Shown here in pieces: positions 10,623-19,470 of a stretch of 64,000 nucleotides of DNA. How positions within the stretch are numbered: the first letter of the stretch is position 1; every line of letters starts with the position of its first letter. Below the pieces are notes generated by a model. It saw only the letters and a list, made by a program, of their open reading frames with translations. It was not told where the DNA came from and searched no databases. The DNA lies in assembly GCA_016714005.1 (NCBI GenBank), contig JADJOA010000014.1:186001-250000 (forward strand), in the 5' to 3' direction. The stretch comes from Bacteroidota bacterium (GTDB lineage Bacteria; Bacteroidota; Bacteroidia; AKYH767-A; OLB10). The translations under genes and the position numbers were made by a program.

Positions 10623-10653
10623 TTTGTTTAGCTAACCCAGCCAATTACTTTTG
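10623..10653 (+). promoter_or_regulatory. Bacteroidota-type promoter (TTTG, 19 bp, TACTTTTG)
   Basis: TTTG at 10623-10626 and TACTTTTG at 10646-10653 match the -33 and -7 consensus (TTTG, 17-19 bp, TAnnTTTG) with 19-bp spacing. The predicted transcription start, about 7 bp further on, falls close to the ATG codons at 10655 and 10661, which suggests a nearly or fully leaderless mRNA for the small membrane peptide. Confidence 0.6.
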
Positions 10654-10654
10654 A

Positions 10655-10756
10655 ATGCAAATGCTACGAACCAAAGAAAAAATAGCCGATATATTTTTTG
10701 TATGCCTTATTGCAATCATTTTCGGCATTATGTATTTTATGTTTAGCAGTTTATAA
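10655..10756 (+). CDS. 33-aa single-helix membrane peptide
   Basis: A short frame, MQMLRTKEKIADIFFVCLIA followed by IIFGIMYFMFSSL, gives a basic N-terminus and one strong hydrophobic helix with no charged residue after the aspartate at position 12. It has its own well-matched Bacteroidota promoter (10623-10653) and a terminator hairpin directly after (10774-10801), so it looks like a complete transcription unit. The ATG at 10661 (31 aa) is an alternative start and is closer to the predicted transcription start. I do not recognise a family. Chance occurrence of a short frame in AT-rich DNA cannot be excluded, but promoter, frame and terminator together favour a real gene. Confidence 0.5.
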   Translation: MQMLRTKEKIADIFFVCLIAIIFGIMYFMFSSL

Positions 10757-10773
10757 TTTGTTCCTCATAAAAA

Positions 10774-10801
10774 AAGGCTACACCATTTCTGCTGTAGCCT
10801 T
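10774..10801. terminator. Bidirectional hairpin terminator
   Basis: The stem aaggctaca / tgtagcctt (10774-10782 with 10793-10801) has a 10-nt loop. It is flanked by an A run on the left and by tcttgttt on the right, so it can serve both the small peptide gene (+) and the transglycosylase gene (-), which converge here. Confidence 0.8.
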
Positions 10802-10824
10802 CTTGTTTAATTTATTTATGAGAG

Positions 10825-12452
10825 CTATCCGTTAACCGGGACCTTAATTTTTGCACCAACCTTAATTGTAGCGTTTCTTGAAAGATTATTCATTTGCTTC
10901 AACTGCTCCACTGTTCCATCATATCTTCTGGCAATATTCCAAAGAGTATCACCACGTTGCACAGTATGGTATTTATAATTTGATTTACGAGCTTCTTTGC
11001 CGGGCTCGTAGGTAAGCTGCAAAGTTCCGTCTTCTGCTACTTTGCTATTTGAATCTACTTCTGTTTGGTCATCAACCTTGCTTAAGGTTTCTACATTCGA
11101 TGCAAGGGCAGTACCGGTACTGTCTGTTACATTAATTTGAACAGAATCATTTTTAGCGGCAACAGCTTCCTGTACTTTTTCTTTTGGTTTAGGAACTTTT
11201 ACCAGAGCATAATAACTCAACTTTTGCCCGCGTTTTAATTTTGATGATGCAAGTTTATTCCATTTCTTAATTTCCCCTACACTGCATTTTGTTCTTTGAG
11301 CAAACTGTTTAAGAGTTTCGTTCTTTTTTACAATAGCAGTCTTTTTTACTTCCTTGTAAATAAAATCGTCCTCCTTAAAGGCATATTGAACAGGAGTCAA
11401 CTCTTCAGTAGAGTATTTTTCAATGCTACTTTCGTTTGCTATGTAAACGGCAATTTTATTGGTAGGTAACATCAATTTAAAAATCTCATCGCCCCCCGGC
11501 ACAACCCCTTTTTTATAAATTGGATTTAAAAAAGAAATTACTTCGCGCGGAACATCCAAGGCCTTTGATAATTGGTTAAACGTAACCCTATTTTTAACGG
11601 TAACCGTATCAACCATGTGGTACATAAACTCTGCAGTTGCAGGAGCAATGTTGTATTCCTTTGCATAATTCATAACATAAGTAGCAGCAATAAAAGCAGG
11701 AACATAATTTCTTGTTTCGGCAGGAAGAAATCTGGATATAGCCCAAAAGTTTTTTACACCGCCCGCGCGTGCTATGGCTTTGTTTACGTTCCCCGGACCG
11801 CAATTGTACGATGCAATAACCAGTAACCAATCGCCATAAATAGCATACATATCTTTAAAGTATTTGCATGCAGCAACTGTAGAAAGATAGGGATCGCGTC
11901 TTTCATCAACATAAGAACCTATACTTAAACCATACCTTTTTCCGGTAGCATACATAAACTGCCATATTCCTGTTGCACCCATTGGCGAAACTGCAATTGG
12001 GTTAAGTGCGGATTCAACGGCAGCTAAGTGTTTAAATTCTAAAGGCAAACCCTGTTTATCTAATTCCTGCTCAAACAAAGGATAATATAGTTTTGATAAA
12101 CCCATTAACCTTGATGTGAGCTGACGTTTATTTTTTGCATATACATTAACATATTGCGCAACAGCATGGTTGTAAGTTAATGGAATTGGCGTTTGAATTT
12201 TCGCCATTTGCTTTTCAATTTCTTCCTGAGAAAAAACCGGCACACTATTATCGGATGGTTTGTACAAAGGATTTAATTCGTTAAATCTTATCACACTGTT
12301 TAACGTAACCATACTGTCAAGCATTGACACGATGGGGTCGTTAGTTGTAATTGCAGTTTCGATTTGCGTTTCCTGAGCAAATGCCCCGAAGTAAAGCCTG
12401 AAGTAACGGCAATAAGCACTGTAAACAGGCTTAAAATTTTTTTAATTGTCAT
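10825..12452 (-). CDS. Secreted lytic murein transglycosylase with two LysM domains (MltD-like), one frameshift
   Basis: Cleaves peptidoglycan glycan strands in the periplasm. The mature part holds an SLT domain with the catalytic glutamate in AAVESALNPIAVSPMGATG, followed by GIWQFMYATGKRYGL and ASYNCGPGNVNKAIARAGG, all hallmark motifs. Two LysM peptidoglycan-binding modules follow: one around IVKKNETLKQFAQRTKCSVG and one at the C-terminus, YHTVQRGDTLWNIARRYDG. The continuous frame begins at 12330, but the ATG at 12452 gives a proper signal peptide, MTIKKILSLFTVLIAVTSG, joining to AFAQETQIETAITTNDPIVS after a missing base near 12400. Merged length about 541 aa, normal for MltD-like proteins. 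Confidence 0.92.
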
Positions 12453-12736
12453 TACTGAATTATTTTTTTCTTGTGGTTAAACTTGCGCTGCATTTCTTTT
12501 TACAGCAATTTAATTTTAAAGTTCCCGCGAATATAAAAAAAGAGGGTTTTAACTCTTAAAAACCTTACGTTTTACAGGAATAACTTCATAAGTGCGTCAT
12601 TTAAGAGCTAATGAAAACAAATGTATTTCCACGGGTTATGATAACTGTAATACCATAATGAAACGCTTTTTCTAAAACTGCGTGACATCCCAATTGAAAA
12701 ATCAGTTTTCTTTGAGGCTGATTAAATAAAAAAAGT

Positions 12737-13531
12737 GTGGAGATATTTGGATACATCTGTTCAATGTTGGTAGGAATTTCGCTCGGAGTTTTGGGCAGCG
12801 GAGGTTCTATACTTACCGTGCCAATTATGGTTTATTTGTTTGGTATTAATGTTGTTGACGCTACTGGTTATAGTTTATTTGTAGTAGGTATGGCAAGTAT
12901 GATAGGAGCAATAAAATATATAAACCGAAAACTTGTTACAATTAAAACAGCAATCATATTTGCCATACCATCGATCGTAAGTGTTTTTTTAACGCGTAAA
13001 TTTTTAATGCCGGCAATACCTAACCCGGTTTTTAGTTCCGCTCAATTTGCAGTTTCAAAAGAAAAATTCGTCCTCTTGTTTTTTGCATTGCTAATGATTG
13101 TGGTTGCAATAAATATGCTGCTACAAAAACAAGCAAAGGAAAATGATGTAGAAAAAGCAAACACCAATTTTACTTTGATGCTTTTGGTAGGATTTATTTC
13201 GGGAGTGCTTACAGGGTTGGTTGGCGTGGGCGGAGGCTTTATAATTATTCCTGCACTGGTATTTTTTGCAAAAACTCCTTTAAAAACAAGCGTAGGTACT
13301 TCACTCATTGTTATTGCTGCCAATTCATTTATTGGTTTTAGTGCCGAAGTTTTAGAAAGGTCAAATGTCATTGATTGGAAGTTTCTTTTTACATTTTCTG
13401 CTTTTTCAATTGCCGGTATTTATATTGGATTTGCTGTAGCCAGTAAAATTTCTTCCACGCAATTAAAAAAAATGTTTGGCTGCTTTGTACTTGTAACAGG
13501 CATTGTCATTTTTATTAAAGAGGCCTTATAA
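12737..13531 (+). CDS. TauE/SafE family sulfite exporter-like permease
   Basis: A 264-residue polytopic membrane protein of the TauE/SafE (DUF81) family, proposed to move sulfite, sulfoacetate or other organosulfur anions. It carries the two internally related halves with the glycine signatures LGVLGSGGSILTVPI near residues 18-32 and GVLTGLVGVGGGFIIIPALV near the middle. The start is a GTG at 12737, preferred because the opening MEIFGYICSMLVGISLG has the full first helix; an in-frame stop lies at 12719-12721 and the next ATG (12764) would cut into the helix. It is 43 bp from the next gene in the same direction. Confidence 0.88.
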   Translation: MEIFGYICSMLVGISLGVLGSGGSILTVPIMVYLFGINVVDATGYSLFVVGMASMIGAIKYINRKLVTIKTAIIFAIPSIVSVFLTRKFLMPAIPNPVFSSAQFAVSKEKFVLLFFALLMIVVAINMLLQKQAKENDVEKANTNFTLMLLVGFISGVLTGLVGVGGGFIIIPALVFFAKTPLKTSVGTSLIVIAANSFIGFSAEVLERSNVIDWKFLFTFSAFSIAGIYIGFAVASKISSTQLKKMFGCFVLVTGIVIFIKEAL

Positions 13532-13574
13532 TATTCGCCTGCTTTCCTCCGCATAAAAAAATTATTTTAGCCGC

Positions 13575-14327
13575 ATGAACAAAAAAATTTTATGTATTTG
13601 TTTGATGGTTTTTATGTCTTGTTTTGCTTTTGCACAAGCATTGGTAAAAGATACTGCAATTGGTTTCCCGTTTTTTGGAATAGGCATGGCAGTGCATTTG
13701 CCCGGTGCTGATATGGCTGACCGCTTTGGCACTAACGCTGCAGTCCATAGTAATTTCAGTTATAAATTTAAAAGCGGGTTTACCTTAACTACAAATGGTG
13801 GTTTTCTGTTTGGGACTCAAATAAATGAAGGCAACATTTTAAAAAACATAAGCACATCCGATGGAGAAATAATAGGAAATGACGGGCGCATATCGCAGAT
13901 ACGATTATTTGAACGCGGATACTTTGCCTGTATTGATGCGGGAAAAATTTTCAGTTCTAAAAAGCCAAACCCTAACTCAGGCATATGGGTTACAATGGGT
14001 GCTGGCTTTATCCAGCATAAAATTAGGATTGAAAATATTGGCAATGCGGTTTATGGTTTAGATAAAGATTATGTTAAGGGTTACGACCGGCTTACAAATG
14101 GACTAATGCTGCACCAGTTTGTTGGTTATGTTTACTTTGGAAACAAACGCCTCATCAATTTTTTTGCAGGTGTAGAGGGCATCCAGGGGTTTACGCAAAA
14201 CAGGCGTTCATATAATTTTGATACAATGACAGCTGATGATAAAAAACGTTTTGACTTATTAATTGGAATAAAAGCCGGATGGATTTTGCCACTTTACACC
14301 AAGCCTGATAAGTTTTACTACAACTAA
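13575..14327 (+). CDS. Conserved outer-membrane beta-barrel candidate, unknown function
   Basis: 250 residues with a signal peptide, MNKKILCICLMVFMSCFAFAQ, followed by repeated amphipathic strands rich in glycine and aromatics (for example GFTLTTNGGFLFGTQ, GIWVTMGAGFIQHKIRI, MLHQFVGYVYFGNKRLINFF, DLLIGIKAGWILPLY). This points to a small barrel in the outer membrane; no enzymatic motif is seen. It lies 21 bp upstream of the Kdo transferase gene, suggesting co-transcription and perhaps a role connected with outer-membrane assembly, but that is an inference from position only. Confidence 0.65.
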   Translation: MNKKILCICLMVFMSCFAFAQALVKDTAIGFPFFGIGMAVHLPGADMADRFGTNAAVHSNFSYKFKSGFTLTTNGGFLFGTQINEGNILKNISTSDGEIIGNDGRISQIRLFERGYFACIDAGKIFSSKKPNPNSGIWVTMGAGFIQHKIRIENIGNAVYGLDKDYVKGYDRLTNGLMLHQFVGYVYFGNKRLINFFAGVEGIQGFTQNRRSYNFDTMTADDKKRFDLLIGIKAGWILPLYTKPDKFYYN

Positions 14328-14348
14328 ATTGAGTACAATTATTTTGTG

Positions 14349-15578
14349 ATGTTGTATCTGTATTTTTTTGCATTAAAAATTTATTCAACAGGTATTTGGA
14401 TTGCTTCCTTTTTTAAAGTTAAAGCAAAAGAATGGATTGATGGTAGAAAAAATTTTTATAACCAAATTGCATCAGAACTAAAGTCCGGTGAAAAAAGAAT
14501 TTGGTTTCACTGTTCCTCGTTTGGAGAATTTGAACAAGGCAGACCGGTATTACAAGCGCTGAAAAAAAAATTTCCTGAACATAAAATTGTTCTGACTTTT
14601 TTTTCCCCATCCGGTATTAAGCAAGGCAAAAAAGAACCTGCAGCCGATTATGTATTTTATATGCCGTTAGATGGTGCATCTTCCTCCCAAAAGTTTATTG
14701 AAATTACAAACCCCCCAAGCCGCATTTTTGTAAAGTATGATTACTGGTTTGGTTACATGAGGCAATTGCATCACCATAAAATCCCTTTTTATTACGTGTC
14801 TTGTATATTCCGCAGAGAGCAATATTTTTTTAAATGGTATGGCGTATGGTTTTTAAAGCAACTGAAAAACGCAACCTGTTTTTTTGTTCAGGACGAAGCA
14901 TCCCAAAATCTTTTAAATCAAAATGGTATTTCGCAAACCATAATTACAGGTGACACACGTTTTGACCGCGTATTTGAATTTTCAAAAAACACACTGCCAC
15001 TTGACTGGGTTGTAAATTTTAAAGCCAGAAAAAAATTAATTGTAGCTGGCAGTACCTGGGCAGAAGATGAAACAGTACTTTCTGATTTTATAAATTCCTC
15101 AAGCGATAATATCAAAATAATAATTGTGCCGCATGAGATTAGCACTGAAAAAATTGCCCTGTTGGAATCTAAACTTAAAGCTAAGTCTGTGCTTTATTCT
15201 TCCTTGAATAATTCTTCGGTTCAAGACAATAAAGTGTTGATAGTGGATGCCGTTGGCTTCCTTTCTAAAATTTATCAATATGCTGATGTGGTATATATTG
15301 GAGGAGGTTTTGGCAAAGGCATTCATAACATACTTGAAGCAGTAGTTTTTGGGAAACCGGTTTTGTTTGGTCCCAACTTTAAAAAGTTTAACGAAGCAAT
15401 TGAACTTAAAAGAATGGGCGGTGCATTTGAGATAACTAATAGTGAAGAGTTAACTGCACAGTTAAATTTGCTGTTAAACAATGATCAATTGTGTGAAGAA
15501 ATAAATACTATAAACCAAGATTTCGTAAAGGTGAATATTGGTGCCACTGAAAAAATTATGGCTGAAATAAGAATATAA
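14349..15578 (+). CDS. waaA: 3-deoxy-D-manno-octulosonic acid (Kdo) transferase
   Basis: WaaA (KdtA) adds Kdo to the lipid A precursor at the inner membrane, the first step of the LPS core. The product of about 409 aa has an N-terminal membrane anchor, the family signature IWFHCSSFGEFEQGRPVLQA with the conserved catalytic glutamate, LTFFSPSGIKQGKKEPAADY, the central KKLIVAGSTWAEDE, and near the C-terminus YIGGGFGKGIHNILEA, the nucleotide-sugar binding region of GT-B enzymes. ATG at 14349 is preferred over the GTG three bases earlier. The operon ends at a strong terminator overlapping the stop codon. Confidence 0.95.
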   Translation: MLYLYFFALKIYSTGIWIASFFKVKAKEWIDGRKNFYNQIASELKSGEKRIWFHCSSFGEFEQGRPVLQALKKKFPEHKIVLTFFSPSGIKQGKKEPAADYVFYMPLDGASSSQKFIEITNPPSRIFVKYDYWFGYMRQLHHHKIPFYYVSCIFRREQYFFKWYGVWFLKQLKNATCFFVQDEASQNLLNQNGISQTIITGDTRFDRVFEFSKNTLPLDWVVNFKARKKLIVAGSTWAEDETVLSDFINSSSDNIKIIIVPHEISTEKIALLESKLKAKSVLYSSLNNSSVQDNKVLIVDAVGFLSKIYQYADVVYIGGGFGKGIHNILEAVVFGKPVLFGPNFKKFNEAIELKRMGGAFEITNSEELTAQLNLLLNNDQLCEEINTINQDFVKVNIGATEKIMAEIRI

Positions 15579-15608
15579 AGCAGCCTTAGAGCTGCTTTAT
15601 ATTTTTTA
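15575..15608 (+). terminator. Rho-independent terminator after waaA
   Basis: A perfect 10-bp stem ataaagcagc / gctgctttat (15575-15584 with 15591-15600) with a 6-nt loop is followed by a T-rich tract. The stem begins within the waaA stop codon. Confidence 0.88.
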
Positions 15609-15685
15609 TAAAACAGAAGAGATACCTTTAATGTTGAATGAAAAGATTTTGTTGATACACTTTACCGTTTATTTGAAGTTGGAGC

Positions 15686-15720
15686 TTGCATGTTTATAGC
15701 TCTAGGTTTTAAACATGCAA
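15686..15720. repeat. 10-bp perfect inverted repeat upstream of the nucleotidyltransferase operon
   Basis: ttgcatgttt (15686-15695) and aaacatgcaa (15711-15720) are exact reverse complements with a 15-bp spacer, about 155 bp before the next start codon. It could be an operator for a dimeric regulator or a hairpin in a long leader. The rest of the 15609-15873 gap shows no gene. Confidence 0.5.
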
Positions 15721-15873
15721 ACGTTGTAGTTTTTTATCTGACATAAAGTTTGTTATTTCCACTTTAGAAAAAAATGCACCAATTCATAACCTTAATCCTT
15801 TTCCACCCCTTTTAACATCTTAAACCCTTTCCTTACCTTCACCCCCTCATTTTTTTATTACACAAAAATAAGT

Positions 15874-16875
15874 ATGAAGATTATAGTTCCAATGGCGGGT
15901 ATGGGCAAGCGTATGCGCCCGCACACTCTAACTGTTCCTAAACCGTTAATTGCTGTTGCGGGCAAACCTATAGTACAGCATTTAATGGAAGATATTATTA
16001 CTGTTTGCCCCGAAAAGGTTGACGAAATTGCTTTTGTAGTGGGGCGCTTTGGAAAAGAAACAGAAGATAAGCTGGTAAAAATTGCCGAATCGCTTGGCGC
16101 TAAAGGCAGCATTTATTACCACGATGAACCGCTTGCCACTGCCCCCGCCATACTGTGCGCCAAGCCTGCACTTACGGGCAAGGTTGTGGTAGCATTTGCC
16201 GACACGCTTTTTAGGACAGATGCTAACATTGATGCCAATAGCGATGGAACTATTTGGGTAAAGCAGATAGAAGACCCGCGCCAGTTTGGTGTGGTAAAGG
16301 TGGATGCAAAAGGCGTGATAACAGATTTTGTAGAAAAGCCGCAGGAGTTTGTAAGCGATTTAGCCATTATAGGTATTTACTATTTTAAAGATGGCGAAAC
16401 ACTGAATAAAGAACTGCAATACCTTATTGACAATAACATAAAAGACAAAGGCGAATACCAGCTAACCAATGCCATGGAAAACATGAAAACCAAAGGTATG
16501 AAGTTGGTGCCTGGCAAGGTTACCGAGTGGTTAGACTGCGGCAACAAGGATGCAACGGTTTACACCAACAAGCGTATGTTGGAAATTAAGTACCCTAAAA
16601 ACCAAATTGCAACCACCGTAAAAAACAACAACAGTGTAATTATTGCACCATGTTTAATTGGCGAAAATGTAGAGTTAAGTAATTCTGTAATTGGTCCCCA
16701 CGTTAGCATTGGCAACAATAGTAAGGTAACATCAAGCATTATAAGCAATTCCATTATACAACAAAGCACTGTTATAAGTAATGCGTTAATAGAAAACTCA
16801 ATGGTAGGCAGTTCTGTTGTATATAAAGGCAAAGCCGATGATCTAAGTATGGGCGATTTTTCAACTCAGGCATAA
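15874..16875 (+). CDS. Sugar-1-phosphate nucleotidyltransferase (RmlA/GlmU-N-like) with C-terminal hexapeptide repeats
   Basis: Transfers a nucleotide to a sugar-1-phosphate to make an activated sugar for envelope polysaccharides. The 333-aa protein has the family P-loop-like motif PMAGMGKRMRPHTLTVPKPL with the catalytic arginine and lysine, a GKVVVAFADTLF metal-binding region, and GKVTEWLDCGNKDATVYTN. After residue 255 it turns into left-handed beta-helix hexapeptide repeats (IIAPCLIGENVELSNSVIG and following), often linked to allosteric control or a second acyl/acetyl transfer activity. The sugar and nucleotide cannot be told from sequence. It lies 2 bp from the TPR lipoprotein gene and heads a likely three-gene operon. 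Confidence 0.9.
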   Translation: MKIIVPMAGMGKRMRPHTLTVPKPLIAVAGKPIVQHLMEDIITVCPEKVDEIAFVVGRFGKETEDKLVKIAESLGAKGSIYYHDEPLATAPAILCAKPALTGKVVVAFADTLFRTDANIDANSDGTIWVKQIEDPRQFGVVKVDAKGVITDFVEKPQEFVSDLAIIGIYYFKDGETLNKELQYLIDNNIKDKGEYQLTNAMENMKTKGMKLVPGKVTEWLDCGNKDATVYTNKRMLEIKYPKNQIATTVKNNNSVIIAPCLIGENVELSNSVIGPHVSIGNNSKVTSSIISNSIIQQSTVISNALIENSMVGSSVVYKGKADDLSMGDFSTQA

Positions 16876-16877
16876 CA

Positions 16878-18637
16878 ATGGTTAAACAAAATTTTAGGTT
16901 TTTATCTCTTTTACTTTTAAGCGGATTACTTTTTGTTTCGTGCAAAACACAAAAGGGCAGCACATCTGCCAAACAAAATAACTCAGGCACCCAGGCAAAG
17001 GCAACATTAAATGAGGAGCAATACAATAACCTGATTTACAATTTTTACAATGCCAACAAAGAAAAAATGCTGGGCAATGATGCAAAGGCTATGGAGTTGT
17101 TTGTATCTTGTTTAAGAATAGACCCATCTAATGATGCTGCCATGTACGAGTTAGCATTACTTTATTCTGCTAAAAAGAAATACAACGATGCGCTTAACTA
17201 TGTGCGCAATGCATCAGAACAAAATCCTAAAAACCCTTGGTATAAATTATTGCTTGCCGAGGTGTATGAACGCACAGGTAAATGGAACGAAGCCAACCTT
17301 GTTTACGAAAGTTTGGTAAAAGAATATCCGCAACGTATTGAATATTATTACGAGTGGGCGCAATCGCTTTTGCTTGCGGGCAAACCTGCCGAAGCCATAA
17401 AAATTTACGATAAGTTAGAGAGTGAAATTGGTTTGGATAAAGAACTGATTGTTCAAAAAGAAAGGCTCTATCTTAAACTAAACAAGGTTGATAAAGCCGC
17501 TGCCGAATTGGAAAAGTATTTGGCAAAGAATCCTGGCGACATGGAAATTTATTCGTTGCTGTACGATGTTTACCAGGTAAATAATATGAGTGATAAAGCG
17601 CTTGAAGTAATTGAGCGCATGAAAAAAATAAATCCTAATGAGCCTCGCATCTACTTAAACCTTGCCGATTACTACCGCACCAAAGGTGATAAAGAAAAAT
17701 CGTTTGAAAATTTAAAACTGGCATTCTCCAGCAAAGAATTGGAGAGCGATTTAAAATAAAAATCATTTCATCTTACCTGCCTTTAGTGCAGCGTGACAGC
17801 ACCATGCTCGAACAAAGTTTGGAGCTGAGTAGAATACTTAGCGAAACGCATCCGGTAGAAGCAAACTGCCAGGGCATTTATGGCGATTTTTTAACCATGG
17901 ATAAAAAGTATAGCGAAGCCGTGGCGCAGTACAAAAAATCTATTCAACTTGATAGCAAAAACCTGAACGTATGGCAACAATTGCTCATTAACCAAAGCGA
18001 GCTAAAGTTATATGATGACATGATTGCTGATGGAAGAAAGGCAATGGAGTTGTTCCCTAATGAATCTTCACTTTATTTGCTTACTGGCATTGCACAGTCT
18101 CAAACTGATAAAACCGAAGATGCTGTTAAAACATTTTTACAGGGCAGCAAGTTGGTAGTTGACAACGATGCACAGTTGGTGCAGTTTTACTCAAACTTAG
18201 GAGACAGCCATAACAAACTAAAAAACTTTGAAGAGAGCGATAAATATTTTGATAAGGCTTTGGTGATTCAACCACGCGAAGCATTTATTTTAAACAACTA
18301 CGCTTACTATCTTTCTTTACGAAAAGAGAAATTGGAAAAGGCAGAGAGCATGAGCAAACTTAGCAACGAAATTATGCCTTCGCAATCTTCTTTTTTAGAT
18401 ACATATGCATGGATACTTTATGTAGAAGGAAAGTACACAGATGCAAAGGTGTGGATACTTAAAGCGCTTGATGCAGGAGGAGGCACCAGCGGAACTATTG
18501 TAGAACACTATGGTGATATTCTTTTTAAGTTGAATGATGCGGATGGAGCTTTGCTTCAATGGCAAAAAGCAAAACAAATTGGCGGAGCATCAGAATTGCT
18601 TGACAAAAAAATAAACGACAGAAAGTTATATGAGTAA
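16878..18637 (+). CDS. TPR-repeat lipoprotein, one frameshift
   Basis: Begins with a lipoprotein signal MVKQNFRFLSLLLLSGLLFVSCKTQ whose cysteine (after LLFVS) is the expected lipidation site. The rest is a run of tetratricopeptide repeats, for example DAAMYELALLYSAKKKYNDA and PWYKLLLAEVYERTGKWNEA, forming a helical protein-interaction scaffold. The frame breaks at about 17757 (an A run after gattta) and resumes as KIISSYLPLVQRDSTMLEQ; merged length about 586 aa. It overlaps the DUF4292 gene by 8 bp and follows the nucleotidyltransferase by 2 bp, so the three are almost surely one operon. In Bacteroidota this gene set is recurrent; an envelope-assembly role is inferred from context. Confidence 0.85.
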
Positions 18638-19470
18638 TAAAAAACTCGTTTATGTTTTATTATTTGTGTTTATAAATAGCCTGCTGTTTTTATCATCATG
18701 CAAAACCACCCGCAAAACCGAAAAGCCTGTTGTAATAAAAGAAAGCAAGAGCAAGGAAGATAAATCTGCCGATGAGTTAATGAAACTGATTTCAGATAGC
18801 TCTTTCAATGCTGAGTGGATTAATGGTAAGGCAAGCGTAGAGGCAATGGTGGGCGATGAAAAAACTCCTTCAACATTTCTTTACGTATGAGACGCGATAG
18901 TGTAATATGGATTTCTATTTCACCCGCACTTGGTATAGAGGTTGCCCGTGTTTTAATAACAAAGGATTCGGTTAAGGTAATTGACAGGCTCTCGAACAAA
19001 TACAAACTTACCGATTATAAGTACCTCAACGACCTGCTGCGCATGAACGTTGACTTTGATATAATACAAGGCGTGCTTACAGGTAATTTATTCTCTTACA
19101 AAAGAAACAGGTTAAGTTCTGTTTATCTCGAAGACAAGTATTATATACTAAGTTCATTGGGTAAGCGTAAACTTAAACGCTCATTGGAAGAAAAGACCCT
19201 AACAAACCTGTGGTGCAGGATATGTGGATTAGCGATAGCAACTACCGTGTAATAAAACTTTCTATTGAAGATGATAGGGTACAAAAATCGTTGGTAACAG
19301 ATTATTCAAACTTTAAAACCACTAATTCGGGTATTTTTCCTTTCGACTCTTTTACAAAAATTAAAGCTGAAAAAAATGTAGAGGTAAAAATTGAATATGA
19401 GAAGTTAGAAACAGGCGAGGTGCAGGATTTTCCTTTCAAGGTGCCTAAAAATTTTAAGTTGATGGATTAA
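18630..19470 (+). CDS. DUF4292 lipoprotein, two frameshifts
   Basis: Signal and lipobox are clear (MSNKKLVYVLLFVFINSLLF, then LSSCKTTRKTE). The body matches DUF4292, a Bacteroidota periplasmic/outer-membrane lipoprotein family: FNAEWINGKASVEAMVGDEK, then MRRDSVIWISISPALGIEVA, LLRMNVDFDIIQGVLTGNLF, VVQDMWISDSNYRVIKLSIE, and the C-terminal FKVPKNFKLMD. The fold looks like the LolA/LolB half-barrel type (a guess from the pattern of strands, not proven). Frame changes lie at about 18880 and 19200; merged length about 280 aa. The stop codon overlaps that of the convergent recJ gene. Confidence 0.8.
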
